DNA from: Entrophospora sp. SA101
Taxonomy: Eukaryota > Glomeromycota > Glomeromycetes > Entrophosporales > Entrophosporaceae
DNA length: 34,186 nucleotides
Direction: 5' to 3'
Assembly: GCA_958430865.1 (NCBI GenBank)
Contig: CAUDNR010004420.1
Location: forward strand, 1 to 34,186
Within the stretch, counting starts at the first letter, position 1, and the number at the start of each line of letters is the position of its first letter. A program made the translations under genes and the position numbers. Below are positions 1 through 11,060 of this stretch, piece by piece. The notes under the pieces were generated by a model that made no database searches, was not told the origin of the DNA, and saw only the letters and a list, made by a program, of their open reading frames with translations.

Positions 1-543
1 TTGATTTAATCAATTCATCTTTGAAATGGTTAATTCGATTTTATTTTATATATATATATAAAAAATTACAACATACCAAAGATCAAAAAATTTTTTTATA
101 ATGAAAAAAATTATCTTTTTTTTATGTTACCTACTCTGGTGTAACAATTGGATATATTTAAAAAAAATATCTTGTAATTGAAAGATGTGGAAAAGGAATC
201 AAATAGAAAATGAAAATACAAACGATGAGACAATTTTGGCTTTATATAGTTGATTTGCTTAAAAATAATCTTTAATTAAATAATCTTTTTATTACACTTT
301 TTATAAAAGAAAAGTCGATTTTAGATTCTTTGAATTTTTTGACCAATAGAATCTATTTATTTATATTTAAGGATCCTGATTTTTCATTTTATATCTGATA
401 TATATATATATATTTTTATTTTTATTCTTGTTTTCACAAAATTACGCGTTTTATCTTTAATTTTTAATTTCAACAAAATCTTCAATTTTTCAAAGTTTAT
501 CCAAAAATTTTCTTAAAATTTCAAGCTTTTTACTAAATTGACA
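1..543 (+). promoter_or_regulatory. POB3 upstream region, part of a divergent POB3/eL6 promoter
   Basis: This is AT-rich non-coding DNA with short TA runs near 47-60 and 398-412 and no coding frame that I can support. Bases 1-22 are the reverse complement of 22951-22972, which lies in the 5' leader of the intact eL6 gene in the second block. The two genes were therefore originally head to head. Adding 543 bases here to the 71 bases between 22973 and the eL6 ATG gives an ancestral divergent intergenic region of about 614 bp. No core promoter motif is clear enough to name. Confidence 0.55.
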
Positions 544-3284
544 ATGGGTGAACAAGCAAAATCAATACAATTTGAAGGAATTTTTTATGGACTTTCAAAT
601 TTTCCAGGAATTCTTAAACTCGCTTCAAGTGGGCTTGGTTGGAAGACATCGTACACTAGCAATATTGTTACAATCTCTGCTGAAGAATTTAAGAAAATCC
701 AATGGTATAGAGTAGCTCGAAATTATCAGTTGTGTGTAATTTTGAAGAGTGGAAATTCTGCTCGATTTGAAGGATTTTCACAAGAGGTATTGTCAAACTA
801 AATTATTTTCCGAAATTATTTAATTTATTTATAAACAAATTTATTGTGTAATTTAGTCATTAGGAACCCTTAAAGATTTTATAAAATTAAATTATAAAAT
901 GACATTGGAAGTGAGGGAACTTAGTCTAAAAGGATGGCATTGGGGAAAACATGAATTTCAAGGTAACTTAATAACATAACAAATAATTTTTAAAAACAAA
1001 TTATAATATAGATCTATTTTAATGATTTTATTTATAAAGGAACACGGCTAGCATTTGCTGTTAACAATAAAACAGCATTTGAAATTCCTTTATCACAAGT
1101 AGCCAACTCTAATATAGTAAATAGAAATGATGTCTGTCTTGAGTTTACACTATCTGAACCAACATCAAACAATTCAAGTAAAGGATCCCAAACTCATGAT
1201 CCAGTTGAAATGAGATTTTGTATACCAGGGACATCAATAGTTAAAGACGAGAATGCTGAGAGTGGAAAAGAGGAGGTGGAAGATGAAGAGATGGAGGATG
1301 TGGAAGATGGCGAAGGTGGTGAAAAAAAAGATATTGAAGAAATAAGTGCTGCAAAAGTATGTAGTGATTTTTATTAGAAGCTTTTATAATGTATAATTGA
1401 TTGAACAGTTAATAATTTTAATATTCATGTTTTTTCTTCGTATATGCTAAGTTGTTTCATGAAACTGTTAAACACAAAGCAGACCTTGGACAAGTTTCAG
1501 GAGAAGAAATTGTCTTATTTCAAAATATCTTACTGCTTACACCTCGGTATGTTTATCATTTATTCAAGCGCACACACACATATATGTAAAGATTTATTAT
1601 TAACGATTTATTTTATTTTATAATCAATAAAAAATTATTTATTTTAGTGGGCGATATGATATTCAATTATTTGCAAGTTTCTTCCGATTACGAGGAAAAT
1701 CATACGATTACAAATTACCATATAATATTATTGTCAATTTATTTCTATTGCCAAAACTTGATGATCACCATATAATGTTTGTTGTAATGTATCTAGTATT
1801 GAATTTTGTTTTAATATTGATGAATTATTATTTTACAAATTAATAGTTGATTAATTAAATATTATCATTAATTATCATCATCTAAATAGATTGGTTTAGA
1901 TCCACCATTAAGGCAAGGTCAGACATCATACCCTTACTTAGTATTACAATTTGAAAATGAACAAGAATCTGACATATTTTTGAATATTGATGAGTATATA
2001 TTAGCATTTAAATTATCATCATCATTAATTTTTTATTATATTTATGATTTATTATTTAATACTTTTTTTAAAAATAATAATAATAATAGTGAGGTAAATG
2101 AGAGAGAATTTGAAGGTAAATTGGAACCTAAATACGAGAAACCTTTAGATAAAACATTTAGTCTTATTTTTAGTATAATAACAAAAAAGAAAATAATAAA
2201 ACCTGGAGGTTTCTTAAGGTTCTTCATTAATTATTTTGTTTTGTTTTGTTTTATTATTAATATTTTCGATCAACTAATCATTAACAAATCAATCAATTGA
2301 TTGATCAATTTTAGTTCAGAGGATAAGTCAGCAGTTAAATGTTCTTTGAAAGCAAATGAGGGTTATTTATACCCACTTGAAAAATGTTTTATGTTCATTC
2401 CCAAACTTCCTACATACATACCAATTCAAGATACACTTAGTGTTTCATTTTCCAGGTCTTTAAGATATTAAAATATTTAATTATGTAGAGTAAATAGCAT
2501 AAATATAGTTTAACAATCTTTTCTCTGTGTGTATATAGAGTATCACAACAATCCAAGAAGAGTACAGCAGTACCACAAGCTAGAACTTTTGATATAAAAT
2601 TTCATACAAAAAATGGCACGGAGTATCAATTCTCCAGCATCAATCGGTATAGTTATTTAATTTACATATATGTTGTGTGTGAGAATTAAATCAACCAATC
2701 AATAGAGGGAATCTCGCACCCAAACTCTTCCATTTTTGATTATTATTATAAAATTTCAAATCCACGCAATTCATTTTTTCACTTACGACATATTAATTAA
2801 TGCAGTAATTAATGTGATTTTGGTTTTTTTTTTTTCATAATAGACAAGAATTTGAAAATTTATTTAAATTTTTAAAAGAAAAGAATATTCATACAATTAT
2901 TGAATCACCTGATGAAGTATTTATGATAATAATAATAATAACATTGAATTTATAAAATTATTTATAAGGTTATAATAAATGTTTACTAATATATGTATAC
3001 ATGTATTTTTAGGGCACAGTCAGTTATGCTGAACTTATTAATGAAATTGGTGACTCAGATGATGATGAAGTGATGCCATCTGGTAAAAATAGATCAACTG
3101 ATAAAATGGATGTTGACGATGAAGATGAAGATGATTCAGGTATAATTGAATATTAATGAAAGATGATTTATAAAAAATTTTTCTTGTAAAATAAACATTT
3201 CCAAATAATAACTTTATAGTCGATGAAGATTTTGAAGACTTTGAAGAAAGTGATGTGACTGAAGAATATGAAGAAAATCCTTGA
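544..3284 (+). CDS. POB3: FACT complex subunit Pob3/SSRP1, 11 exons, intact
   Basis: Predicted exons are 544-786, 857-962, 1040-1356, 1452-1546, 1648-1783, 1890-2218, 2315-2455, 2539-2646, 2844-2916, 3013-3139 and 3220-3284. All introns are GT-AG, phases agree throughout, and the product is 579 aa, close to yeast Pob3 (552 aa). FACT is the nuclear histone chaperone that handles H2A-H2B during transcription and replication; Pob3 pairs with Spt16. The N-terminal dimerisation region has the motif FEGIFYGLSNFPGILKLASS, followed by the SSRP1 recognition/PH region (RELSLKGWHWGKHEFQG, then DVCLEFTL). An acidic linker spans about residues 185-215, and the Rtt106-like double-PH middle domain includes GRYDIQLFASFFRLRGKSYD and YLYPLEKCFMFIPKLP. 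The C-terminus is acidic and has no HMG box, as usual in fungi. An Asn-rich insert in exon 6 is species-specific. ATG 544 opens the family's conserved N-terminus. This is the only full copy in the window. Confidence 0.93.
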
Positions 3285-3499
3285 TTTTTTTTCGATGCAG
3301 ATTAAGATTAAGCCTAATTTTAATTTTGAATTTACAATAAATAAATATATTATATTATAATTTTACAAAAAAATAATTGATTGTTCTTATTATATAGTCT
3401 ATATTAATATAATTCGATCATCTTTTTTCTTTCTGTATATTCTAAATAATAAATATATTATTTAGTATCAATAAAGGGAGAAATGAACGACTATAAATA

Positions 3500-3849
3500 T
3501 CACCTAAAATTTTTTACACAGGTTTTATATTCAACATCTAAGTGCCTAATCGTTTCATCATATTCTTCTAAACTTATCTCCATGATTGATGAGAGATAAG
3601 ATTTAATAATTTCTATTGAATCAGTCAGAACCTGTCTCACCTATATAATCAAATAATAAAGATTATTTATTCGCCATCATAAAAGCATTATATTAATTTA
3701 TTAAAATTACCACTACAAAATAATATATTTTACCATTTCACCAACCACACCATGACCACCTAACGTAGAATTTTTAATTTGATGACTAATTTCAATTATT
3801 TTATCTGTAGTTATTAATTTTTCTTCGATAGATTTATGAATTGATCCAT
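3500..3849 (-). pseudogene. Small unrecognised gene, exons 2-3 only, cut off from its exon 1
   Basis: The exons complement(3734..3849) and complement(3500..3640) are the reverse complement of exons 2 and 3 of the gene at 20417-20879. The first coding exon is missing, because an inversion breakpoint (3941-3945) lies within its first intron and the sequence beyond it is eL6. The frame reads on from GSIHKSIEEKLITTDK and ends CVKNFR-stop, unchanged from the intact copy. Without a start codon or promoter it is probably not expressed as a protein. The 3' end converges on the POB3 stop codon about 215 bp away. Confidence 0.5.
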
Positions 3850-3940
3850 CTATTATATCTCATGATTTGTGCTATTAAATAGCCTGATAACATTAAGCAG
3901 CTTATTAAATGGTTCTTTACAGTGATAAATTTTGTTGTCA

Positions 3941-3945
3941 CTGGA
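3941..3945. other. Inversion breakpoint with 5-bp microhomology CTGGA
   Basis: Upstream of 3945 the sequence is the reverse complement of 20434-22951. From 3941 onward it is a direct copy of 23069 onward. The five bases CTGGA belong to both sources: TCCAG at 20434-20438 in inverted sense and CTGGA at 23069-23073. This is the signature of an inversion joined at short inverted microhomology. Confidence 0.85.
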
Positions 3946-4799
3946 ATAACAGCTTACTCTCGTAACAAAGTTTATGCAAAAAAAGCATTGTATAAACGTA
4001 AGAAAACAGCAATAGAGAAGTCAACAGCTAAACCACCTACTACTAAAACAGTTTCTATCGGAGGTGATAAAAATGGTGGACAACGTGTTGTTCCTCTGGA
4101 AAAAGCTCCAAGATTCTATCCTGCTGAAGATGTTCCACATCCTAAAAAGTCTCGCAAACTAAACAAACCAACCAAACTTCGTTCCTCCATCACTCCTGGT
4201 ACTGTTTTGATTTTGTTGTCTGGCCGCTTTCGCGGAAAACGTGTAGTCTTCTTAAAGCAACTTCCAAGTGGTTTACTGCTTGTCACCGGTCCATTCAAAA
4301 TCAATGGTGTACCATTAAGACGTGTTAATCAAGCTTACGTGTTGGCCACATCAACAAAAATTGATATCTCTACTTGTTCAGTAAGTTCGTCATCATCACT
4401 CTTTGATATTTATTATAGGTTTATTACAAATATCATGTGTATATTTATGTACACGTTTTTTTAATAGTTTGAGAAATTTGATGATACATATTTTAAGAGA
4501 GAAAAGGAGGCTAAAAAGAAATCTACAGAAGAAGAATTTTTTGATCAAGAACAAAAGGTACTATAATAATAATCATTATTCATCATTATTACATTAAAAT
4601 AGTAATAAATTTAAAATTAAAAATAAATTTTTTTTATTTAAAGACAAAGAAAACAGTTTCAGAAGTCAGGCTTACTGATCAAAAGGATATTGATGGAGGA
4701 ATCGTTGCCAGCTTAAAAAAAGTTCCAGATCTTGCTGATTACTTGGCTTCTAGATTTACACTTACAAAAGGTCAACACCCTCATAAAATGGTTTTCTAA
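3941..4799 (+). pseudogene. RPL6: eL6 ribosomal protein gene, 5'-truncated copy
   Basis: Exons 3941-4380, 4468-4557 and 4644-4799 match the intact eL6 gene at 23044-23927 base for base as far as I compared them. The promoter, 5' leader and first nine codons are replaced by inverted sequence from the small gene's intron. In the eL6 frame the upstream sequence has no ATG between a TAG at 3880 and the eL6 body, so only a GTG at 3922 could open the frame. The next possible ATG would remove much of the N-terminal region. The rest of the gene, including both introns and the stop, shows no decay, so the break is recent. Confidence 0.85.
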
Positions 4800-5295
4800 A
4801 TAATAAAATAAAATAAAATGTTCATGATACTAAATTAAAAATATTATATTTATACAAAAAGATTGAGGTTTTTTTTTGGATTTAATAAATAATAATTGTT
4901 AATTTTCTATTAAATTTGATTTTATTTCAAGAAAAATGCACATAAAACCCTTTAAACCTTTAAATAGACTCGAAAGATTTTATTTTCACCAAAGCAAAAA
5001 AAAAAAAATATTCATCTTGTCTAGGTCAAAGATGTTGTGAAACTTTTTTTTTCATTTATATAGATGAGGCGCATGAAATATCAGACATGTTTGAGAATTA
5101 TAATGTTATCTAGCATTCTGCAAACGAAAAAATCATATTTTAACGCTTGAATAATTATATACCCTTTACTTCAAAAGTCTCTATGAATTAAGTCAAGTAT
5201 CCACGTCTGCTTGTTAAACTGGGATGTCAACTGAGCACAATTGGTAGAACCAGTGTATTTTATTCAAATCTCAGTTGAGAAAATTTAGGTAAAAT
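4800..5295. other. Intergenic between eL6 and SEC31, with a hairpin
   Basis: There is no coding frame I can support. A 9-bp inverted repeat, TCAACTGAG at 5227-5235 and CTCAGTTGA at 5270-5278, encloses a 34-nt loop that contains the tRNA A-box-like string CACAATTGGTAGAAC. It could be a structured 3' UTR, a tRNA-derived fragment or chance. The identical segment in the second block is 23928-24423. Confidence 0.3.
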
Positions 5296-5495
5296 TTATT
5301 CTCTAACATTTATTGCAATATTAATAACCAAAGCAATAGAAAGAAATACAATATCATCCAAACTCATCTCTATCTGGCTTTGCAGCTCTTATGAGTCCTA
5401 GTAATTTAACAACATACTTACGTGTTAACAAAACCAGATGAGAGTTTTCTTAATGTTGCTTGACTTTCAAGTAATCCGTCATCAACAGGATTCAT
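5296..5495 (-). CDS. Possible small two-exon membrane peptide gene (51 aa), unrecognised
   Basis: The candidate join is complement(5422..5495) plus complement(5296..5377). The first exon begins with an ATG right after a TTTTTAG acceptor-like string and ends at a good GTAAGT donor (MNPVDDGLLESQATLRKLSS). The second exon would need a weak CAAAG acceptor and a 44-nt intron, and it encodes a hydrophobic tail (DIVFLSIALVINIAINVRE) like a single membrane anchor. I do not recognise the family. The strong donor and amphipathic start favour a real exon, but the second-exon choice is uncertain and other acceptors give a different short C-terminus. It lies 188 bp downstream of the SEC31 stop on the same strand. 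Confidence 0.25.
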
Positions 5496-5682
5496 CTAAA
5501 AAGGAGTCGGCTTAAAAATTGCTAGTGAAAATTTTTTTATTAAATTTCTTTATAAAATACTAATTTTTTTTTAATTACTAAATTGTCTATAAATACAATA
5601 AATAATAATATTCATCCAAATAAAATTTTTTCAATAAATAATCAAGAAAAAATTCCCACAAAGAATAATAAAAAACAATTAA

Positions 5683-6732
5683 TTATGGTATATTTTTGAC
5701 CAAGTTTATTAATTGTTTAACACCGACAATCCTAAAAATAATCATCGTTTAAGTAATATTAACATGTAAAGAATTTTTAAATTATATTTTAATAATGCTT
5801 ACCATTTTCCACAAGAGTCCATTCTAGTAGTCATCAAATTAAGTTGAAGGCTATTTGCTAAATTATAATCACGAGCTTCCATTGCTAAAAAGATATAAAT
5901 ATATAAATAATAAATTATTTTTTCAATTAAACCAATTATAAAATCGATTGACTTACCTCGAACTATTTCCATCATTGATTCAATCACATCAGGTAAAATA
6001 TCTTCATTATTTAAAGCATCAAATAAAATGTTGAGACGTTTCTCTGTATCATCTAATAATTTTTTATTATGAGGCTTCATATTTTAATAAAAAATTTTTT
6101 AAAATATTAGTAAAGATGGCATAAATGTAACATAAATAACAGAATTTTCAAAATTAGTCAATTTACAGGATTTTGTCTTGCTCTCGATAATTCTCTGGAC
6201 AGAACATCAAATATTGGTTTATGTGCATCAGGAATATGAGATCTGTCACCAGGAGCTAAATAAAAAAACATAGAAAATAAGAATATTGATAAAATATATA
6301 AATTTTGAATGTTTGTAAAAATAATAATAAACTTACAATGTTTATTTACAGGAGTTTTCGCAGGAGTTGGTGCTCTTGCAGGAGTTGGAGTTCTTGCAGG
6401 AGTTGGAGTTCTTGCAGGAGTTGAAGCTTGTGGTGATTGTGAAGGAACTGGTGGTGCTGTTGGTGGGACAGCAGGCTGTTGAGTAGTACGAGTTTGTGGT
6501 GGTGGTAAATTTGTTGGTTGTGCAGTTTGTTGATATGGACCAGCACCACCTGGAGGTTTACGATTTGCATAAGCTGCTGCAGCATTTTGTGGAGATTGTT
6601 GTTGCTGATGCTGTAGTTGCTGTTGCTGGTGCTGATGTAGTTGGTGCTGCTGATGCAGTTGTTGATGATGTAGTTGTTGTTGCTGTTGTTGTTGATGATG
6701 TAGTTGCTGTTGCTGTAGTTGCTGTTGCTGTA

Positions 6733-6766
<34 letters not shown>

Positions 6767-9700
6767 TGGCGGTAATAATGACGGTGGTTGATACTGTTGA
6801 AGTTGCTGCGTTTGTAATGGTGGTGGATAATGTAATGGTGGTGGTGGTTGTTGTTGTTGTTGTTGTAAGTGAGGAGGAGGAGGTGGAGGTGGCAATTGTT
6901 GCTGTTGCTGTTGTAATTGTGGAGGAGGGGGAGGAGGGGGTAAGATGCCTTGTTGTCCTTGTAATTGAACAGGAGGAGGCACCATACCTTGTGGTACAAA
7001 TGTATTTTGGTTTTGGAACGGGGTTGTAATTGGAGTTAGTTTATTAACTTGAGTTTGATTAGTTTTTTTGGCAAGTTGAGATGATGGAACAACAGGTGGA
7101 TCATTCCAATTGGCAAGGTTTTTTTTGTTTGCAGCAGGAGTAATATCTGTTGGTGAGTTTTGATTCTGAACATTAGGGTTTGCAAAAGGTTGCGGAGGTG
7201 GTGGGATAAAACTTGTATTGGTAGTAGTCGTAGCGGAATCTTGATATTGAGGTTGATTATATGCAGGATAAACTGGCTGCTGATACGGATAACCAGTATT
7301 AGTTTGATTTTGAATTGGTGAATTATATTGTGGAGCATATGGATTATTGTTATATGGCGTTTGTTGAGTTTGTTGATAAGGAGGCACATTTGGAGCTACA
7401 GGTTGTTGATTATAATTGTATTGATTAAAGTAAGGTTGTTGTGCAGCTATTAGCGGATCAGCTATTTGTTGTTGTTGCTGTTGTTGTTGTGGAGTATATG
7501 CTTGGGCAAAGTTTTGATTAATTTGTGCAGCAGGGTATGCAGATGTATCAGTAGGTGCAATGGCTGTTGGAATTATTTCACCTTCACCAACAACGTGTTT
7601 CTCTTCAAATGGAAATGGTGGTGCTTTAGTTCCACCAACATCAACTCCAGATTTATATAAACGATCTCTAACCACAGCCAAAGAATCGATTTTATTAATA
7701 TTGGATTTTTTATAATCTATTGGTGTTAAATTTAAATATTTGAGTGCAGTGGTTAATCGTCCTTGAGATATTAATATTTCAGCATATTCGGTATACTTGT
7801 CATATAAAGGAGCTAGTTTATAATGGCGATGTGGTTGTTGTTGATTTAAATCTACTGATCCATCCAAATTTTGAATCAAATCTGAATCAACATAATCAAT
7901 TGCTTTACGAAACACGGTAACCTTTTCAATTAAACTCTGTAAAGATTTTGCATGATAAAAGAATTTAGAGGAAGGACTTGGGAGTTCTGACGATGATGAT
8001 AAATTTTGAGTGGCTTTCTCAAGTAAACTTTGTTCCTCCTCCTCTTGTTCAGCAATCCAAATGTTAACCACATTTTCTAAATTTCCTGCTGCCAGATAAC
8101 ATAAAACTGCATTTCTTCTATATTCTGATCCTTGTGCTTTCATTTCATTGGTTGCTGAATAATTTGTCAATTTGTGATATTCCTTTTCAAGTCTTTGACC
8201 TAGTGCATTACACAATCCTCCGAACTCCTCAGATCGAGCAAAAGTACACAGTACCACAACAACTTCTTGCCATTCAGAGAGGTCTGCGTTTAGTACAATG
8301 TCTGATAAATCACCTGAAACTATACTTTGAAGAAGACGTAAATAAGGAATAGTGGATGCATGTTTTTCAAAATATATTTTACGAGTATGTTGTAAAAGTT
8401 CAGGACCACCACAACCAGCTAAAATCAAAGCATCGGACAATCTATCAGCCTCAAGACACAATTTGACAGCTGATTCAAAGTCACCGAGTACAATGGATCT
8501 AGTGATAAGTTTGTCAACATCAGATTCTTGTGTTGGATAAATTTTGAAGGCACCCAAGTTTTTTGGTATTGGTGATGACGACGTAACAGCAAGTATCGAA
8601 GTGGGGTCGTCAGTATTTGTAATAGGAAATGGATCACTATTTATAACATCTGGACTAAAAAATTTGGAAGCCTCTGCATCACTGCCAGATATGTTTGAAC
8701 TTGAAAAAAGTTCATCAACAGTTTCTGATCTACTTGCTAATGATTCTATAACACTTGATTCATCGCTAACAGAAGGAGTAGCGTTAGTAATTGTGGTGGT
8801 GATGGTAGTGGTAGTGGTAACTTTATCATTATCATTAACATTTTTTTGTTTTTTATTGTAATCAATGATATCTGATTCAGTGTGATCTTTCAGATTCATA
8901 GCTTTTAATGCATCTGAAATTTTTGCAACAATATCTTCTTTTGAGAAACCAAGATTTTTAACCAATAGTTCTCTAGCATTTTCATTTTCATTAAACATTG
9001 TATAAAGAATTCTCCAATTTTCAGATTCAAACTCACTGGTTGCTTGTTTTTCACGTTTTTCACAAAAAACATCTAAGGTTTTTGCCTCCACAGAATTTTC
9101 CAATTCATCAGAACTTTTAGCAACTTCAGGTTCTGAAACTATATTTGAAATAGCTACGACACCTTTTTTTGTTGCAGTCTTATTATTGAATGATATTAAT
9201 TTTCCACCAAATCCAAACGATACACCAATTGGACGCCTTAACCATTTGGGAGGTAGTTTAAGAGTAAGCGATGGCTCATTATCTCTTGCGATTTGTGAAA
9301 ATGGATCATTACTATCTATTGAATAGGTTTCATTCTGATTACGTCCTGATTGTAAAGAATGAACACTAATCTTTTTAAGTTAAAAAAAAAAAAATAAATA
9401 AATAATAATAAACTTTTAAAAAAAAATAAAATTAATAAATAAAATTGATACCTTTCCATCAAAAGAAGCTGTAGCCAATAAATCAGGATTTGTAGGACAA
9501 AATTGTACATCAAAATACCAATTTGAACTTGGAGGAAGCTTAAAAATGTATATAAATCTTTTTTATTATTTAAAAAGATACTTTAAAATAAAAATAATGT
9601 AAATTCAACATTAATATGTATAAAATACCTCTCCCAATATTTCAAGAGTTCTTGGATTCCAACATAGTGTCCTATTATCTTTACCACAAGAAAGTAGCAA

Positions 9701-11060
9701 ATCTGAATCTTTTTTACACCAAGAAAGTGACAAAACACCTCTTTGATGACCAACCAATATCTAAATAAAATAAATTTGTACAAATTAAAAACTAATTAAT
9801 AACCCAACGATTTAATAATTAATAATAAGTAAATTACTTTTTCAGGAGCTCTTGCATTACGAAGATCCCAAACAACTATCACAGGATTGTTATCATCTTC
9901 TGATGCTACTATAATTTGTGTAGCCTTTTTTTTTAAAAAAAAATAATAAATAAATATTACCAATTATCAAATAAAATAAAAATCGTTAAATGATTAAATA
10001 TATTTAAGAATGAATACCAAATCAGGATTCCAAGCTACAGCTGTAGCACCTCTTCTACCAACTCCACCACTTAATCCAACGGCTGAATCAGGAACTGAAT
10101 ATGATAATGTTGTAACTTCACGTTTAAATTTCAAATCCCACACTACAGTACAACCAGTGTTTGAAGATGTTGCTAAAATATGTTGTACTTGATTATTCCA
10201 AGCAAGGTGAGATATTTCTTCAAGATATTTTGATCTGGTTCCAGGGGTATAGGGTTTGTCTGGTTTTGTAAGATCCCAAATAAATACCTGAAAGTGAAAA
10301 AATAGTTTAGAATGAATGAATGAATAATTTATCATGAAAAAATTTTAAATAAATAATAACAATAGAATTCATACTTCGCCATTAGTTGCACCTGATGCCA
10401 ATAAATTACTTTGAAAATTATTAAAAGCTAAACCACGAACATTTCCGGTATGAGCATTATTCCTTAGTATTAATGCCTTTTCAGAACTTTATCAATTTTT
10501 TTAATTGATAATTAAATTATTATAAAATAGAATATATAAAAGATAAAATCAATTTATTTTAAAAAGAATTTATTTTCTAATTTTATAGAGTCATATGATC
10601 AAATTATGGAGAAATGAAATAAAAAATAAATTTATCAAGACTCACTCGCCACCCTCTAAAATAATTGACGGATCCCATAAATCCAATTCACCATTTTCCA
10701 TCCCACCGGCAATAATTCCATAAGGTTTATCAGCAGCAATCCCCCATGCTAAACGATCAAATCTATAATCAAATATATACAAAAAATTATGTACTATATC
10801 ATATTTCAACAATCAAAACTTCAAAATCAATAACAGTAATAAAGTATGAACCTTGCATTACTGGTAACTAAGCCAGAAGGTTGTTGTAAATTAAAACTTG
10901 AATCATTTTGATCTAAATTAAGGTGAAAAAGTTCTAATTCTGTTGTATTTGAAAAGGAAGCATCAAGAGCACCAGCTACGGTTCCAGTTGCAATTATAGG
11001 AGAATTTTGGCCAGGACTCCAAGCAAAGGTAGCTGTACGCGATATTTCTTTTAATTTCAT
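5683..11060 (-). CDS. SEC31: COPII outer-coat protein Sec31, 12 exons, intact
   Basis: Predicted exons, from the start codon, are complement of 10852-11060, 10646-10762, 10375-10486, 10018-10287, 9838-9924, 9629-9760, 9452-9538, 6337-9370, 6167-6255, 5957-6074, 5803-5884 and 5683-5731. All junctions are GT-AG with matching phase, giving 1,461 aa. Sec31 pairs with Sec13 to form the outer cage of COPII vesicles leaving the ER. The N-terminal WD40 propeller (about 1-345) opens [16 protein letters not shown] and shows [27 protein letters not shown] and [14 protein letters not shown]. The alpha-helical ACE1-type region (about 595-900) includes [20 protein letters not shown]. Residues about 955-1345 are Pro/Gln-rich, the usual disordered Sec23-binding region, here with long Gln runs. 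The C-terminal helical domain has [16 protein letters not shown] and [14 protein letters not shown], ending in a tiny last exon ([16 protein letters not shown]). It is longer than yeast Sec31 (1,273 aa), mostly through the Gln/Pro region. Confidence 0.92.
6596..6770 (-). repeat. CAA/CAG codon repeat coding poly-Gln with His/Leu in SEC31
   Basis: This low-complexity stretch of CAA, CAG, CAT and CTA codons encodes long Gln runs broken by His and Leu, and it is flanked by poly-Pro runs (6840-6950). The mix of CAA and CAG shows it is not a pure microsatellite. It produces long open frames on the other strand and in other frames, which are shadows. The same length is present in the second copy (25724-25898). 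Confidence 0.7.

Noticed and set aside
1980..2300. Separate ORF of 106 aa inside POB3 (and 22079-22399)
   Set aside because: It is part of POB3 exon 6 read through the following intron; the splice at 2218/2315 restores the SSRP1 middle domain.
544..3284. HMG box at the POB3 C-terminus
   Set aside because: The C-terminus is an acidic tail ending soon after exon 11; fungal Pob3 lacks the HMG domain found in animal SSRP1.
3922..4464. eL6 open frame starting at GTG 3922
   Set aside because: It opens with a non-ATG codon derived from inverted intron sequence of another gene, so it is not a credible start.
5221..5290. tRNA gene
   Set aside because: There is a D-arm-like string and a TTCAAATC string, but no acceptor stem or anticodon arm fits.
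6346..6999. Minus-strand Asn/Ser/His-rich open frame within SEC31 exon 8
   Set aside because: It is the +1 frame of the same Gln/Pro codon repeats; the SEC31 frame is supported by conserved domains on both sides.
6496..7029. Long plus-strand open frame of Val/Ala repeats opposite SEC31 (also 25624-26157)
   Set aside because: It is a shadow of the CAA/CAG and CCA codon repeats of SEC31, with no splice or start context and an implausible composition.
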